Source: Corbicula japonica (lineage: Eukaryota; Mollusca; Bivalvia; Venerida; Cyrenidae). Taken from it: a stretch of DNA of 64,000 nt. A model generated the notes under the pieces. It saw nothing but the letters and a program-made list of their open reading frames with translations. It searched no databases and was not told the origin of the DNA. The stretch spans positions 620,001 to 684,000 of the forward strand of contig JAZAYU010000255.1 in NCBI GenBank assembly GCA_038501625.1. The letters run 5' to 3'. A program made the position numbers and the translations under genes. This document shows, piece by piece, positions 44,391-55,765 of the stretch; position 1 is the stretch's first letter; every line of letters begins with the position of its first letter.

Positions 44391-44713
44391 CGTTTTGCGA
44401 ATCTATCTATAGAAAAGTCATGTGATGCGAATTTTTTACTTCAGTTTGTGAATCTTTAAATATAGTGTTATATTTAGATATTTTGCGCGCTGTACAGCTG
44501 TGTGACGTTCTTAGAGCGTCAGATTCTATTTATACATTGGCCAATCGTATGCAGAAACGTTCTTCAAACGTTCGTTGCTTCAATCTAAAAATAGAATGCA
44601 ACTCCTCGCCATTTGGTCAGCTCAATATATTTTCTATTTATAGAAATTCGTATAGGAAAAATCACTCTTTGTAAGAATTTTAACGTGTGAAGACGTGTTT
44701 TCAGCGATGATCT

Positions 44714-45561
44714 TTAACAAAGAGTACACTACTTTGACTGTTGTTCAAGTTCTTTATATTTCTTTAACGTCGTCTTGTTTTCCCTTTTCATCTATTTAAC
44801 AAAGAGTACACTATTTTGACTGTTGTTCAAGTTCTTTAGATTTCTTTAACGTCGTCCTCTTTTCCCTTTTCATCTATTTAACAAAGAATACACTATTTTG
44901 ACTGTCTGACCCGGCTACAGGGGGTTTGTGTGCTGGTCGGCACTGACCATTCCAATTCTTTTACTTTTTTTGACTCTTTGAGGCTCTTCGAGCCTGGCCG
45001 GCGGTGTAGCAGTGGCAGTTGCGGAGATGAACAGTCGCCTCTGCAATGACTGATGATAATGACAGTCGATCGCCTCCGGGTTCCCACCCCGGAACCCCAC
45101 ACACTTAGCGGTCGGTTCTTGCCCTGGGTCTCCATATCCATGACTGCCAGGGTGGGACCCCCCCCCCCCCCGTTGCCCCTGCCGGGCCCGCGAATCAATG
45201 AAACAGATCTTCCCTGGTCTGGTCTTAAACATACCCTATATTAGGCAAATAACTTAATTTTGACAACGAGATCTGCACTATGTGATTGACCTAAAACAAA
45301 CTAACTGAGGTGTTTATTGGTTGCTTTTTACATGATTAGATCTTTAGATTTCTTTAACGTCGTCCTCTTTTCCCTTTTCATCTATTTAACAAAGAGTACA
45401 CTATTTTGACTGTCTGACCCGGCTACAGGGGGTTTGTGTGCCGGTCGGCACTGACCATTCAATGTCTTTTACTTTTTTTTTTTACTATTGAGGCTCTTCG
45501 AGCCTGGCCGGCGGTGTAGCAGTGGCAGTTGCGGAGATGAACAGTCACCTCTGCAATGACT
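44714..45561. repeat. 82-bp tandem repeats and duplicated ~210-bp module
   Basis: TTTAACAAAGAGTACACTA recurs at 44713, 44795 and 44877. A module from CTTTAGATTTCTTTAACG through CTGACCCGGCTACAGGGGG to GAACAGTC occurs at about 44834-45052 and again at about 45342-45561, offset about 508 bp. Between the copies is a C-run at about 45159-45171. Open frames across this region follow the repeats. Confidence 0.8.
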
Positions 45562-45625
45562 GCGGGGCAGTCATCTACTGGGAAAACACGGTAATCTAGC
45601 CCGCGATTTGGAAATTTACACTGTT

Positions 45626-45782
45626 TTAACTAAGCCATGCTTCATTCATAGAGAACTCTTCCAGTAATTTATACACTTCACGTGCCTCCTGATTGAATAG
45701 CTGTAGGAAAGCTGCCGGCAATCTACGCCCATGGAAGTGGTTTTGACCTCTGGGAAAGATGTTGGTAAAGACTACATTTGCA
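45626..45782 (-). CDS. Possible terminal exon, SGNH-like element fragment
   Basis: Minus strand: acceptor ATATTTTCAG, then an open frame with NVVFTNIFPRGQNHFHGRRL, FNQEAREVYKLLEEF and a final AWLS with TAA. The segment resembles a C-terminal block of SGNH-like domains of bivalve mobile elements (compare 33996-34142), but the match is by pattern only. No upstream exon was identified. Confidence 0.4.
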
Positions 45783-45974
45783 CTGAAAATATTGAAACAA
45801 AATTTTAAAATGATACAAGTGCATGACATCTGCCATCAGCAATTAAAAGTTAAATGATTTAAATAAGACATACATAAACCAATACATAAATGTTATAAAA
45901 ATATTATAAACAGGGTATTATATGAACTTGGACTGGCTTATCAAATCTGGATTGAGCATATTTTCTATCTGTAA

Positions 45975-46345
45975 CTAACTACCAAGTTGGCATGCATGCA
46001 TGGTCAACTAAGTAGGCATGCATGCATGGCCTACCAAGTAGGCATGCATGCATGGTCCACCAAGTAGGCATGCATGCATGGCCTACCAATTTATACACTA
46101 TGGACTACCAAGTAGGCATGCATGCATGGCCTACCAAGTAGGCATGCATGCATGGCCTACCAAGTAGGCATGCGTGCATGACCTACCAAGTAGGCATGCG
46201 TGCATGGCCTACCAAGTAGGCATGCATGCATGGCCTACCAAGTAGGCTTGCATGCATGGTCCACCAAGTAGGCATGCATGCATGGTCCACCAAGTTGCCA
46301 AGCATGCATGGTCAACCTTGTTTACATGCATGGTTTGCCTACCAT
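45975..46345. repeat. 26-bp minisatellite, ~13 copies
   Basis: Unit CTACCAAGTAGGCATGCATG plus CATGGC, stepping 26 bp, with a self-complementary GCATGCATGC core in every copy. A few copies have T or G substitutions in the core; edge copies decay. Confidence 0.93.
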
Positions 46346-46635
46346 TTACTAATTGGAGCTATGCTGAACCACACTGAGTCCCAGAGATATTAGCATTCAA
46401 GATCATGGATTTTAATGTTATTGAATCCAAGGGTGAAGTTGGTTGTCATGCATTGCGTGCCAGATTTACCGTCTTATGATTTTCTTACCTTTAATTCCTG
46501 TTGTATATATCTATATTTGATTTTATTTTGGATAAATAATAACAACACATTTTTCTCATTTTCAGTATTTTTATCTTTTCATTTCCATATCATACTTCAT
46601 ATGTTCTTTTAAACATATATTTACATTTTTGCATG

Positions 46636-46802
46636 TGTGACCAGTATAGATACTGATCAGACAACACATCCTTGTCATCTGATCAGGATCTGAACTGGTA
46701 GCATTTTGGTCAGAAATTACGTTACAAATGAAAAAGCAAACAGTTTAGATATTGATCCGATGGCATGGATGTGTCGGCTGATCTGGATATACAATGTTTG
46801 CA
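46636..46802. repeat. Paired-palindrome repeat, cluster unit 1
   Basis: Two palindromic halves about 100 bp apart: ACCAGTATAGATACTGATCA ... TGATCAGGATCTGAACTGG and CAGTTTAGATATTGATCCG ... CTGATCTGGATATACA. Confidence 0.65.
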
Positions 46803-46998
46803 CTTGCAATAAATTAGGAAATGGTAAATTGTAACTTGGCTGATGATTACTACCAGTTTGCATAGCTTGCCTTAGTATTTTGTGCATTAACACAATAATG
46901 GAAAATGCAAGTTAACTTTGTTATTCATTGTTTCAGTTGCTGGTGCATGTACTGTTTAGTATTTATTAATCCTTTCCTCCATAAAATCTCCTTAATTG

Positions 46999-47168
46999 CA
47001 TGTGCAAACAATGTAGATCCAGATCAGCTGACACATCCACTGTCTGATCAGGATCTGCACTATTTGCTTTATGATTCGTTAGGACATTTCAGAACAAAAT
47101 GCGACCAGTGCTGACCATTATCAGAGGGCACAGGTTTGCCGTCTGATCTGGATCTATACTGGTCACAT
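46999..47168. repeat. Paired-palindrome repeat, cluster unit 2
   Basis: Halves centred near 47030 and 47130, e.g. ATGTAGATCCAGATCAGC ... CTGATCAGGATCTGCAC. Confidence 0.65.
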
Positions 47169-47811
47169 GTGTAAAAATGACATTCTTCATATTTTTTATT
47201 TAGTGCATTTTTATTGAAATATGTTGAGGAAAGGGTTAAGTAACAGGTATAGTTAAGTTATAAATAAATCTGAATAATCCAAAGTACAATACAGATGCAT
47301 CTGCTTTTCTAGATTTAAATAATGGTGAAGCATAAAGCACATCCATTAAACATGTCACACAATCATTTCAAGGGAAGTTACTGATACTCAATATTCTCAG
47401 GACATAGAATAAATTAATTCCCTTTAACTGTACAAATGCTTAATGTAAGGGGGTTACTGTTTGAAAGCTATTTGATTGATTTACCTTATTGTACACTTTC
47501 ATATTTCTAGAAAACACCTGATAATGATTTTCATACAAACTGTAAGTTTGTAAACAAGTCACAAGCTTGGAATGCACAGATTATTGAACAGAAATGGATT
47601 CTATTCAGGACAACAATTAGACAACAGAAAACCGATCCACCAAACAATAAGCGGTCACATCCCCATCAAATCTATGTTATTCTCACTACAATAGTCTCAG
47701 TGATCATTATCTATAAACAGAACAAAGTGGTCCTTTCCCAACAAGAATGCTGGCCCCATCCTCCATTAATTGAACATTTCCTCCATATATACCTTTTAAG
47801 GCATGTCTTGC

Positions 47812-47980
47812 CCAGTGTAGATTTAGATTAGCTGGAACAATCAAGATGTTTAATATGGATCAGCACTGGTTGCATATTGTTCAGAATTAACCTAATTAAT
47901 CTAAAAGCAACCTGTTTAGATCCTGATCAGATGGCATGGATGTGCTGCTGAACTGGCTCTAAACTGTTTGCCCAATTTTT
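47812..47980. repeat. Paired-palindrome repeat, cluster unit 3
   Basis: More diverged pair: CAGTGTAGATTTAGATTAGC with a partner TTTAGATCCTGATCAGATGG. Confidence 0.55.
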
Positions 47981-48142
47981 GCCCATCAGGATTTCTTATA
48001 GCACAAATAATGATGAAATGTTATTATATTAAACACATTAATGTTCTTATGTTACTGTCACAATTGTTTGCATTAAACTAAAGTATAACTAACTTTACAT
48101 GTGGTAATATAAAAATCTCCCTAGAGACCCCCTTAACTGCAA

Positions 48143-48316
48143 TGATGAACACTGTATATCCAGATCTACCAGCATATCTATGCTATCTGATCTGGATCTG
48201 CACTGTTCGCATCTTTATTCTTTTTGTTATTTCTTAACTAAACGCGACCACCTAAGATCCATATCAGATGGCAGGGATGTAAGATCTGATCTGGATCAAC
48301 ACTGGTCGCACATGTG
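48143..48316. repeat. Paired-palindrome repeat, cluster unit 4
   Basis: Halves with TGTATATCCAGATC ... CTGATCTGGATCTGCACTG and AGATCCATATCAGATGG ... CTGATCTGGATCAACACTGG. Confidence 0.65.
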
Positions 48317-48819
48317 TAAAATTGCTTATATAGAGAGGACGCGGGCGGTTATGTTATTTTTGTAACCACTGCTTGCAGTGGTACAGTGTTAACAGACCGA
48401 ATTTCTGAGCCTGGCAACTTCGCTATATATACTAGGATTAATTGATTTACCGCCAGGAAACCCATCATCCACAGAGTAAGTAGTTCCTTAGTCTATCGTG
48501 GAACCGTCTTTACTGGTTGCAATGTAATGATATAAAATAAAGATATTAAGTTAAAAAAAACAAACATTTTGTATGTGATACCGAATAAATACTTCCACAG
48601 CATGGCAAAAATTATTATTTGTTTTTATAATGCAAATAACGCGGAGAAATACAAGATTTCGTGTTTTTCCAATCTAAAAATAATCCTATAGGAGATATTT
48701 CCGTGACGTCATAGCGTAGTCACATGTTGGGGTTTTCCGCTGTGGTTTGCAAAAGCATCAATAGACAACCATTGATTATAAAAAGTAACCTGTGAGTTGC
48801 ATGTAAACAAAAATAAAAA

Positions 48820-49034
48820 ATGGTCGTTTCTAATCTTGTTGTTTTACGGGATGCAGTCAAAGGTACGAAGCTGGAGTATAATTCTACAGATTTCCTAAGA
48901 ATACTACACGGAGAACTAAGTGGTTAGCGGCCGTAAAATGATGTAAATTTGGACAGTAATTTGAGTAAAATTCACCGTGGGAACCAAGACTGCAAGAGTC
49001 CACGATCGCATTTGTGGACGCCACTTTGTCAAAG
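48820..49034 (+). pseudogene. THAP-domain exon of a DDE_Tnp_4 transposase
   Basis: ATG at 48820 starts MVVSN. The text then follows a THAP zinc-finger layout across frames: KWLAAVK, NLDSNLSKIHRGNQDCKSP and CGRHFVK, ending with AAAG followed by GTGAGT. CGRHFVK supplies the C-x2-H half of the C2CH zinc site. The N-terminal Cys pair is missing and at least two frameshifts occur, so the DNA-binding domain is broken. The exon splices in frame to 49297 (G plus KCDGPRDPDYVPS). Confidence 0.6.
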
Positions 49035-49296
49035 GTGAGTTTCTTAGTTGATTGAATAAATATTTTGACATTGTAATAGTTATTTTAATAGAATTATCAA
49101 TGCTTTCGTTTTGAAATCAAATAAAAAGTACAAATTTCCGGAGCTCAACGATTACCCCACCCACATCCTTTATACCAAGAAATTATCGTGGCCGACATTT
49201 ACAATGGTAACGTTGTTTGTGATAAGAGTACTAAATGAAGGGTCCAGAATATTTTTATTATTTCTGTTTATCACTTTATATTTGTGTGTGTTGTAG

Positions 49297-49480
49297 GAAA
49301 GTGTGATGGTCCCCGTGATCCAGATTATGTACCAAGTGTAAACATGGGTAATCGGTATGAGAGAACAGTGTTGCGGGATCCAAGAAGCAGCTAGCCTTCT
49401 TCACCCCAGATGTAAAGAAACATGAGAAAAGTTCAGAATGTGATGCTGCAGAAGCCCTACTTGACCTGGCCCAGCTTACA
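49297..49480 (+). pseudogene. Second exon of THAP/DDE_Tnp_4 transposase
   Basis: After the acceptor TGTTGTAG: KCDGPRDPDYVPSVNMGN, the usual extension of a THAP domain, then a frameshift, then KKQLAFFTPDVKKHEKS and EALLDLAQLT before the donor GTAAGT. Confidence 0.65.
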
Positions 49481-49598
49481 GTAAGTTACTCCCAGTAGAG
49501 ACACCAGTCCAGAAAAATCAGACCTGTATATTACTCAAAATCTTCTCAGGTTAATTACTTGCATGACATAAAATCATGTTATGTATTTAATGGGTGCC

Positions 49599-49667
49599 GA
49601 TGAATTTAGAAAAACTCTGCAGAATTTTGCTCACTGTAAAATTCTGCAGAGTTTTTCTAAATTCATC
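49599..49667. repeat. Perfect 30-bp-stem hairpin
   Basis: GATGAATTTAGAAAAACTCT... (49599-49628) is exactly complementary to 49638-49667, with a 9-nt loop. It lies in the intron of the transposase pseudogene. Confidence 0.95.
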
Positions 49668-49786
49668 ATAAAACAGTGTATGTACAAGTTTTAACGCTTT
49701 TGTGTACCTGGTTGATCAATTGACAAACCCATATTGTCCGATCATAATCTAAGATAAGTTGGCATCTTGGTAAAAAATAACCTTTA

Positions 49787-50113
49787 GGCCATAGAAAATT
49801 AATTCCTAGATTCTCATCCCCGCCCGCCCCTCGAAAATCACTCCGCCCGAACGTGTTTTATTTTGAAAAAAAAAATATGTACATCAAAATTTACCTTACG
49901 TTCATTTTTATTCAACGTTATTTTAATAATAGCATTTCTGTACAATGTCCTTAATTCTTATAATGAAAAAGAAAGTTGTTAAAACTTCAACACATGTATA
50001 TAGATACGTTCACAGTGAGAATGAAAAATAAAAATTAAAAAATAAAACCCGCCCACCCGCCCCATTTTTTCCCAAAATTAGGATGAGAATCTAGGAATTA
50101 ATTTTCTATGGCC
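49787..50113. mobile_element. 327-bp MITE, TTA target duplication (Harbinger-like)
   Basis: Perfect 33-bp inverted ends starting GGCCATAGAAAATTAATTCC (49787-49819 and 50081-50113), flanked by TTA on both sides (49784-49786 and 50114-50116). A 3-bp TWA duplication and a GG-starting TIR fit PIF/Harbinger. The interior is AT-rich with CCCGCC-type tracts and no ORF. It is nested in the intron of a DDE_Tnp_4 transposase pseudogene, the catalytic fold also used by Harbinger. Confidence 0.9.
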
Positions 50114-50121
50114 TTAAGAGA

Positions 50122-50192
50122 ACAGTTTAGATCCTGATCAGATGGAACAAACAAGCCAGCTGATCTGGAGCTGCACTGTTAGTCTAAGGAGA
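50122..50192. repeat. Half unit of paired-palindrome repeat
   Basis: CAGTTTAGATCCTGATCAGA ... GCTGATCTGGAGCTGCACTG, immediately beside the MITE. Confidence 0.6.
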
Positions 50193-50248
50193 TTAGTACC
50201 TTATTTTTCTGCTTTATATTGTGTTTTTCATATTTCATATTATTTCAG

Positions 50249-51182
50249 ATATCCATGACCGATGCATTAAATCACCAGAAAGCAATGGAGGAGATTGGGC
50301 AGCTTCAGCAAGAGAACCATCGGCTGAGAGGAGATTATGCTTATAAAGTTCTCCGACAATATTCTGGAGGGAGAAAGAAAAGACGCTTAAACTTTATTTA
50401 CACTGGATACCAAATCATGCTGTGTTTTTAATGGTTGGTGAATTTTACACAGGCAGTTCTACCAAAGTCCAATATAGTTTGAAACTGAGACTAAACTTAC
50501 AGAATGACGATCTTGCATTCAGGTTTTAAGTCCCGGACTGTAATATCCAACACATTAAATGAAGGACTGCCAAAGCTTGCAAACAAAATTGGCTTTCTGG
50601 TACTGTGGCCAGATAAAGAATCTGTGTTGAGGAATCTTCCGGATGTTTTCCGAGAAACATACCGTAAATGTAGGGTAATAATTGACTGTTGTGAAGTTTT
50701 CATTGAAATAGCAGGGAACTTGACATTACGGGCATCAACATGGTCGAATTACAAGCATCACAATGCTGTGAAATTTTTAGTTGCCATTACCCCAACAGGT
50801 GCGATTAGTTTCGTTTCACATGCATTTGGTGGCAGAACATCAGAGAAGGTCATAACTGTTCGCTTAGGATTTCTGGATTTGATTGAAAGAGATGACCAAA
50901 TACTGGCTGATCGTGGCTTTCTTATTTCGGAGGAAATAGCGTCGCATTATGCAACTTTAATTATGCCAGATTTTACTAGAGGAAAAAACAGTTAAGTGCC
51001 AGAGAAGTGGAACGAAGAAGGAAAATAGCCCGTGTCAGAATACATGTGGAGCGAGCCATAGAGAGGCTGAAAAGTTTAAAATTTTAAGTTCAAAAATGAA
51101 TCTTCAGACGATTCCACATGCCGACATCATAATGACAATTTGCTCTGCAGTATCTAACTTGCACCCTAGGCTTTTTAATTAA
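50249..51182 (+). pseudogene. DDE_Tnp_4 transposase, catalytic exon
   Basis: After TATTTCAG: a coiled-coil-like EEIGQLQQENHRLRGDYA, then RLNLQNDDLAFRF, a frameshift, SRTVISNTLNEGLPKLA, CRVIIDCCEVFIE (first Asp), TWSNYKHHNAVKFLVAITPT, FGGRTSEK, QILADRGFLI (second Asp), PDFTRGK, a frameshift, ARVRIHVERAIERLK (Glu), another frameshift, and SNLHPRLFN with TAA. The DDE triad of the DDE_Tnp_4 (Harbinger/IS5-like, often THAP-fused) family is intact in the text, but at least three frameshifts break the frame. The catalytic core from 50570 to 50990 is still open, suggesting modest age. Confidence 0.8.
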
Positions 51183-51734
51183 GGTAGCTTTTAATACTGA
51201 ACCGGCAGAGTTACCAACAAGTTTATTTATTAAGAAAGTTGTGGGAATCAGCTAAATAAAAAATGTAACAAAGAAATTAGTTTTATTCACTTTAAAGAGA
51301 CAGTGACATGTTGTATTTTTCTGTTCTGAGTGGACATTTAGCAAGGTTGACAAACATTAGCCTTCACCTTCTATGCTTTGTTGTTAAAATTGAAAACACA
51401 TATAAATTGTCAGATACATTTTTAAAAAGTTTAGTAAAATCTCAAACTGTGATTCAAACCTACACAACCATGAATTGCTACAGAAAGTGAAATAAAAGCT
51501 CTGCACTCCTTCCGTCACAACTATCTCAGCAATGCTGAAAGAATGATTAAGTTTTTGTAACCGATAGGCTGTCCCTAATCTGGGATTGCAGGCTGCACAT
51601 ACTGTAAGGATCAAAGTAATCTTTATTATGTGGAAGTGACATCACTTTCTTGAAATACATTCAATCCTTTTTGTGTCGCCTGCGATAGCAGGTAGACACA
51701 TAGGGATCCTATTGTCCGGCGGTGGCGATGTCGT
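51183..51734. other. Non-coding stretch before the 162-bp array
   Basis: AT-rich. The last ~60 bases (CGCCTGCGATAGCAGGTAGA and a GTCCGGCGGTGGCGATG segment) look like the leading part of the repeat element that carries the array. Confidence 0.4.
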
Positions 51735-52613
51735 CCGGTAGTCCCCCAACTTTAACCTGAAACTTAATGTTGCCTATAACTTTGAAAGTACTTGTCCTAT
51801 TCACTTCATACTTGGAATATATCATCAGCACGAACAATGCCATCTGTGACGACAAGAATGATAACTCCAGTTTCAATATTTGTTTAGTTATGCCCCTTTC
51901 AAATGCAACTTTAACCTGAAACTTAATGTTGCCTATAACTTTGAAAGTACTTGTCCTATTCACTTCATACTTGGAATATATCATCAGCACGAACAATGCC
52001 ATCTGTGACGACAAGAATGATAACTCCAGTTTCAATATTTTTTTAGTTATGCCCCTTTCAAATGCAACTTTAACCTGAAGCTTAATGTTGCCTATAACTT
52101 TGAAAGTACTTGTCCTATTCATTTCATACTTGGAATATATCATCAGCATGAACAATGCCATCTGTGATGACAAGAATGATAACTCCAGTTTCAATATTTT
52201 TTTAGTTATGCCCCTTACAAATGCAACTTTAACATGAAACTTAATGTTGACTTTAACTTTCAAAGAACTTGTCCTAGTCACTTCGTACTTGGAATATGTC
52301 ATCAGCATTAACAATGCCATCTGTGACAACAAGAATGATAAGTCCAATTTCAAATTTTTTTAGTTATGCCCCTTTCAAGTGCAACTTTAACATGAAACTT
52401 AATGTTGACTTTAACTTTGAATGTACTTGTCCTATTCACTTCATACTTGGAATATATTATCAGCATGAACAATGCCATCTGTGACAACAAGAATGATAAC
52501 TCCAGTTTCAATATTGTATGAGTTATATCCCTTTCAAATTTAACTTTAACATGAAAATGAGTAAAATGCCTGTAAAATGGAAATTACTTGTTCAATTAAT
52601 TCACTTAATACTT

Positions 52614-52615
<2 letters not shown>
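51735..52615. repeat. 162-bp tandem array, ~5 copies
   Basis: The unit carries AACTTAATGTTGCCTATAAC, TTGAAAGTACTTGTCCTATT, CATACTTGGAATATATCATC and GACAAGAATGATAACTCCAG. Because 162 is divisible by three, a 214-residue minus-strand frame stays open, but the peptide is a 54-residue repeat with no family match that I recognise. The last copy is broken by the LINE, and related sequence resumes at 57585. Confidence 0.9.

Positions 52616-52646
<31 letters not shown>
52616..52646. repeat. (AAT)n 3' tail of the LINE
   Basis: About nine AAT units (ATT on the LINE strand) immediately following AAAATAAAGATTTT on the minus strand: the short microsatellite tail typical of CR1/L2-type retrotransposons. 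Confidence 0.85.
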
Positions 52647-53120
52647 TCTTTATTTTCAGAAGAATTCCAATTAAGTGTACACAAAACAAAATTTAATGTA
52701 AACTTATTTTCAATTGGGTCTTCTATAACAATTAACAATGAAAGAAATAACACATCCACGCATACAAACACACACGCATACACAAACACAGACACACTCA
52801 AAAATAAAATAAATAAAAAAAAAAATACAGCAGACAGACAATAGTAGGTGTTAAATATATCGGAAATTAGAATATAAACTGTGAATACATATGAAACAAA
52901 ATATTGTGTTGCGGTGTTCTTACACAGGCAATGTACAATCAAGTGAACATATTTAAAAACCAAGGTATTAAAAACGTTACGTATAGTGTAGAACAATTCA
53001 ACCACAACGGATTATTAGTATCCCAGTTCATTTATATAGATTAAATACATGTAGTAATAAGAAGAATGCCAACAAAGGTTGAGGCATGCGAGTATTCCAT
53101 GAACCTGAGAAAAAAGTAGC

Positions 53121-54970
53121 TTAAACAAGATCGTTTTGTAAAAGATAAGATTTAAGTTTCTTTTTGAATAGAACAATATTGTTTGAAGATCGAATATGCA
53201 AAGGAGTTGAGTTCCAAATGTTCATTCCCGTAAATCTAAAAGAATTTCGTAATACATTAGTTCGGGGACGGATATGTTGTATGTCTTTCCTAGAAGATGA
53301 TCTCAAGTTGTATGATTCGTTATTAGCTACAGGCAATATGTTTGTGATATAATCAGGTGCAAGTTTATTTAAGGCTTTATATACAATTAACCCTGAATGA
53401 TATTTACATCGGCTAAAGAATGATAACCATTTTAACGTTGTGAATAACTCCTTTGTTTGCGTTTGTATAGGTTTGTGCAGAATTATTCGCGCAGTACGCT
53501 TTTGTAATTTTATAATTCTATTCAATGCTGATGTATTAGCATGGCTCCAAATGACGCATCCATAATCAAGTATAGGCACAATATACGCATTATAAAATAA
53601 TTGTTTCATTTCAGATGTAAGAAAATAGGATATTCTCTTTAATAATGAAATTTTTGACACTACTTTTGAGCACGTTTTATTTATATGTTCTTTCCAACTT
53701 AGTGTATTGTCTACATAAATTCCAAGTAACTTTTGGCATTTAACATTTTTAATTTGAACATGGTTGATAAATAGTTTCAAATCAGTTTCGCGATTAGCTT
53801 GTCTTTTAGATGTAATAACCATACATGTAGTCTTAGACGGATTTACTGCCATGTTGTTTTTGTGGCACCAAGTGTCAATCACATTAAGATCATTCTGTAG
53901 TTTTTGTTCTATAACTTGAATATTTCGATCATTTACATGAAGAGTTGCATCATCTGCATACATGTCAATTGGTAAAGAAATATTTAAAGATATGTCATTA
54001 ATGTACAGTATGAACAATAGTGGACCAAGTATTGAGCCTTGAGGTACTCCAGTTGTTATTGGTAGAAAATCAGATCTCCATTCACCATGTTTAACTAATT
54101 GCATTCTATTGGACAGATAAGAAGCAAAAAGGTTGATAGCGTTATTGGAAAAATGATAAAGTTTTAATTTATGTAAAAGAATTTGATGATCAACAAGATC
54201 AAACGCCTTTTTAAGATCTATAAATTCTGTTCCTACCAACTCATTACAGTCTATCGCATTAACCCAAGTGTCAACTATTCGAATTAAAGCTGTTTGACAT
54301 GAATGATTTTTTCTGAATCCAGATTGATTAGGATGTAAAATGTTGGTAACGTGAAAATAGTTTTGTAATTGTATGGCAATGTGCCTTTCAAAAATTTTAG
54401 ATAGTGTTGGTAAGATTGAAATTGGTCTGTAGTTACTTGGATCATCCTTATCAGAACCTTTATGAATTGGAATAACCCTTGCAAACTTAAATATGTCAGG
54501 AAATATGCCCTGGCTAATACACAAGTTAATTATATTAGCTAAAATAGGAGATATTACATCTTTGCATATTTTAATTATTTTAGGGCTGATACCATCTAGC
54601 CCTGTTGATTTATTTGCATTCAAGTGATCAATTATTTTACTTACTTCAAATGGCGTAATGAAATTAATATCAAACTCCAATGAGCCTAGCTTTTCATTAA
54701 GTTGGTTCTTCAGGTCAATAAAATTTTCTGCTTTAAAGTCAACTTTATTTATTTTATTTGAGATATTAACAAAATGCTGATTGAGAGCATTAACAGTTTC
54801 TTCAGGATTATTTAATGATTTTTCACCTACATGAAGAGTTGACGGCAAATTATCTATATTTGAACTATTGTCAGAAATACATTTTAAATTTTTCCATAAT
54901 AAATTGGGATCTTTCTTATTTTCCACAGCCGAATTGTAAAAGTTTTTCTTTTCGAATGAGAGAGGTACAC
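53121..54970 (-). CDS. LINE reverse transcriptase region
   Basis: Open frame containing all core RT motifs: NKSTGLDGISPKIIK, ARVIPIHKG and NYRPISILPTLSKIFERHI, then FIDLKKAFDLVDH (motif A, catalytic Asp), TGVPQGSILGPLLFILYIND (motif B), MYADDAT (motif C), KTTCMVITS and KLLGIYVD. The polymerase copies element RNA at the nicked target. The C-terminal part includes LKRISYFLTSEMKQLFYNAY and ILDYGCVIWSHAN and ends RSSNNIVLFKKKLKSYLLQN. The frame is open further upstream to 55052, but the true continuation from the endonuclease part enters at about 54960 after a one-base shift (SLIRKEK on one side, KNFYNSAVENKK on the other). Confidence 0.93.
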
Positions 54971-55765
54971 TTGTTTCTCCAAATTTTATATTGTAATTCA
55001 TTATTGCAAGCTTTAAATTTATCACGAATTCGCCGTGCATGTTTAATATCATCAGTGTACCAGTCTGGTTGATGTAATCTTTTAACGCGTTTCTTTTTTA
55101 TTGGTGCATGTTTTTTCAACAAAATATGTATATCATTATACAAAATATCTAAGACTACATTAGGGTTGCTTATTGATTCTAGAGTTGCAAAGTCACATTT
55201 ATAAAGATCTGAAATGAAATCGGACTCAACAAAATTTGCGAAAGATCTGTATATATTTGTTTTGTGACTGCTATTCTGGTCTTGCGCATGTACAAGTCTT
55301 CTAGTAAAGGCAACCGGATAGTGATCACTTATGCTTATTTTAGGAACTAGAATTTCAATAATATTCTCAGTTTCGTTTGTATATAAATGATCGATTATAG
55401 TGGAGGATCGGGACGTTATACGTGTTGGGCTTTGAATTAATTGAGAAAACCCTAAGTCTTGCATCACACTACTCCACTTTTCATTTTTAAACGTATTTGG
55501 TGGTAAAAACTCTATATTGAAATCACCTAATACATGAGTTTCCAAGTTAAGTGCCTCAGCTTTAATAAGTTGTTGTTCATATTTATAGATCCACTCTTGT
55601 GTGCTATCTGGTGGGCGGTAAACAAAATTTAGTAAAAACTTATTATTATTATGTAAACTTAATTGTATCCAAATCGACTCAATATCGTCTGATTCAAGAT
55701 CATATATTCGGCGATAGGAAATGTGTTCTGCTATGTAAATAAGTAAACCTCCTCCTTTTTTGCAT
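54916..55765 (-). CDS. LINE endonuclease region (middle frame)
   Basis: Open frame with KKGGGLLIYIAEHISYRRIY, WIQLSLHNNNKFLLNFVYRP, THVLGDFNIEF (metal-binding Asp and Asn), STIIDHLYTN and ISISDHYPV (catalytic Asp-His), the blocks of exonuclease/endonuclease/phosphatase-fold LINE endonucleases. It begins where the upstream frame is lost at about 55765 and ends where the RT frame takes over at about 54960. Confidence 0.9.

Noticed and set aside
44893..45244. Gly/Arg/Pro-rich frames on both strands
   Set aside because: They span a duplicated repeat module and a C-run and have no recognisable domain.
45975..46345. CRISPR array
   Set aside because: The regular 26-bp repeats have no unique spacers, and the surrounding DNA is eukaryotic.
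51709..52353. 214-residue minus-strand open frame over the 162-bp array
   Set aside because: Unit length is a multiple of three, so the frame stays open by arithmetic; the peptide is a plain 54-residue repeat.
42124..53000. Further SLC6 exons
   Set aside because: No frame with TM2 or later signature sequences could be recognised on the plus strand.
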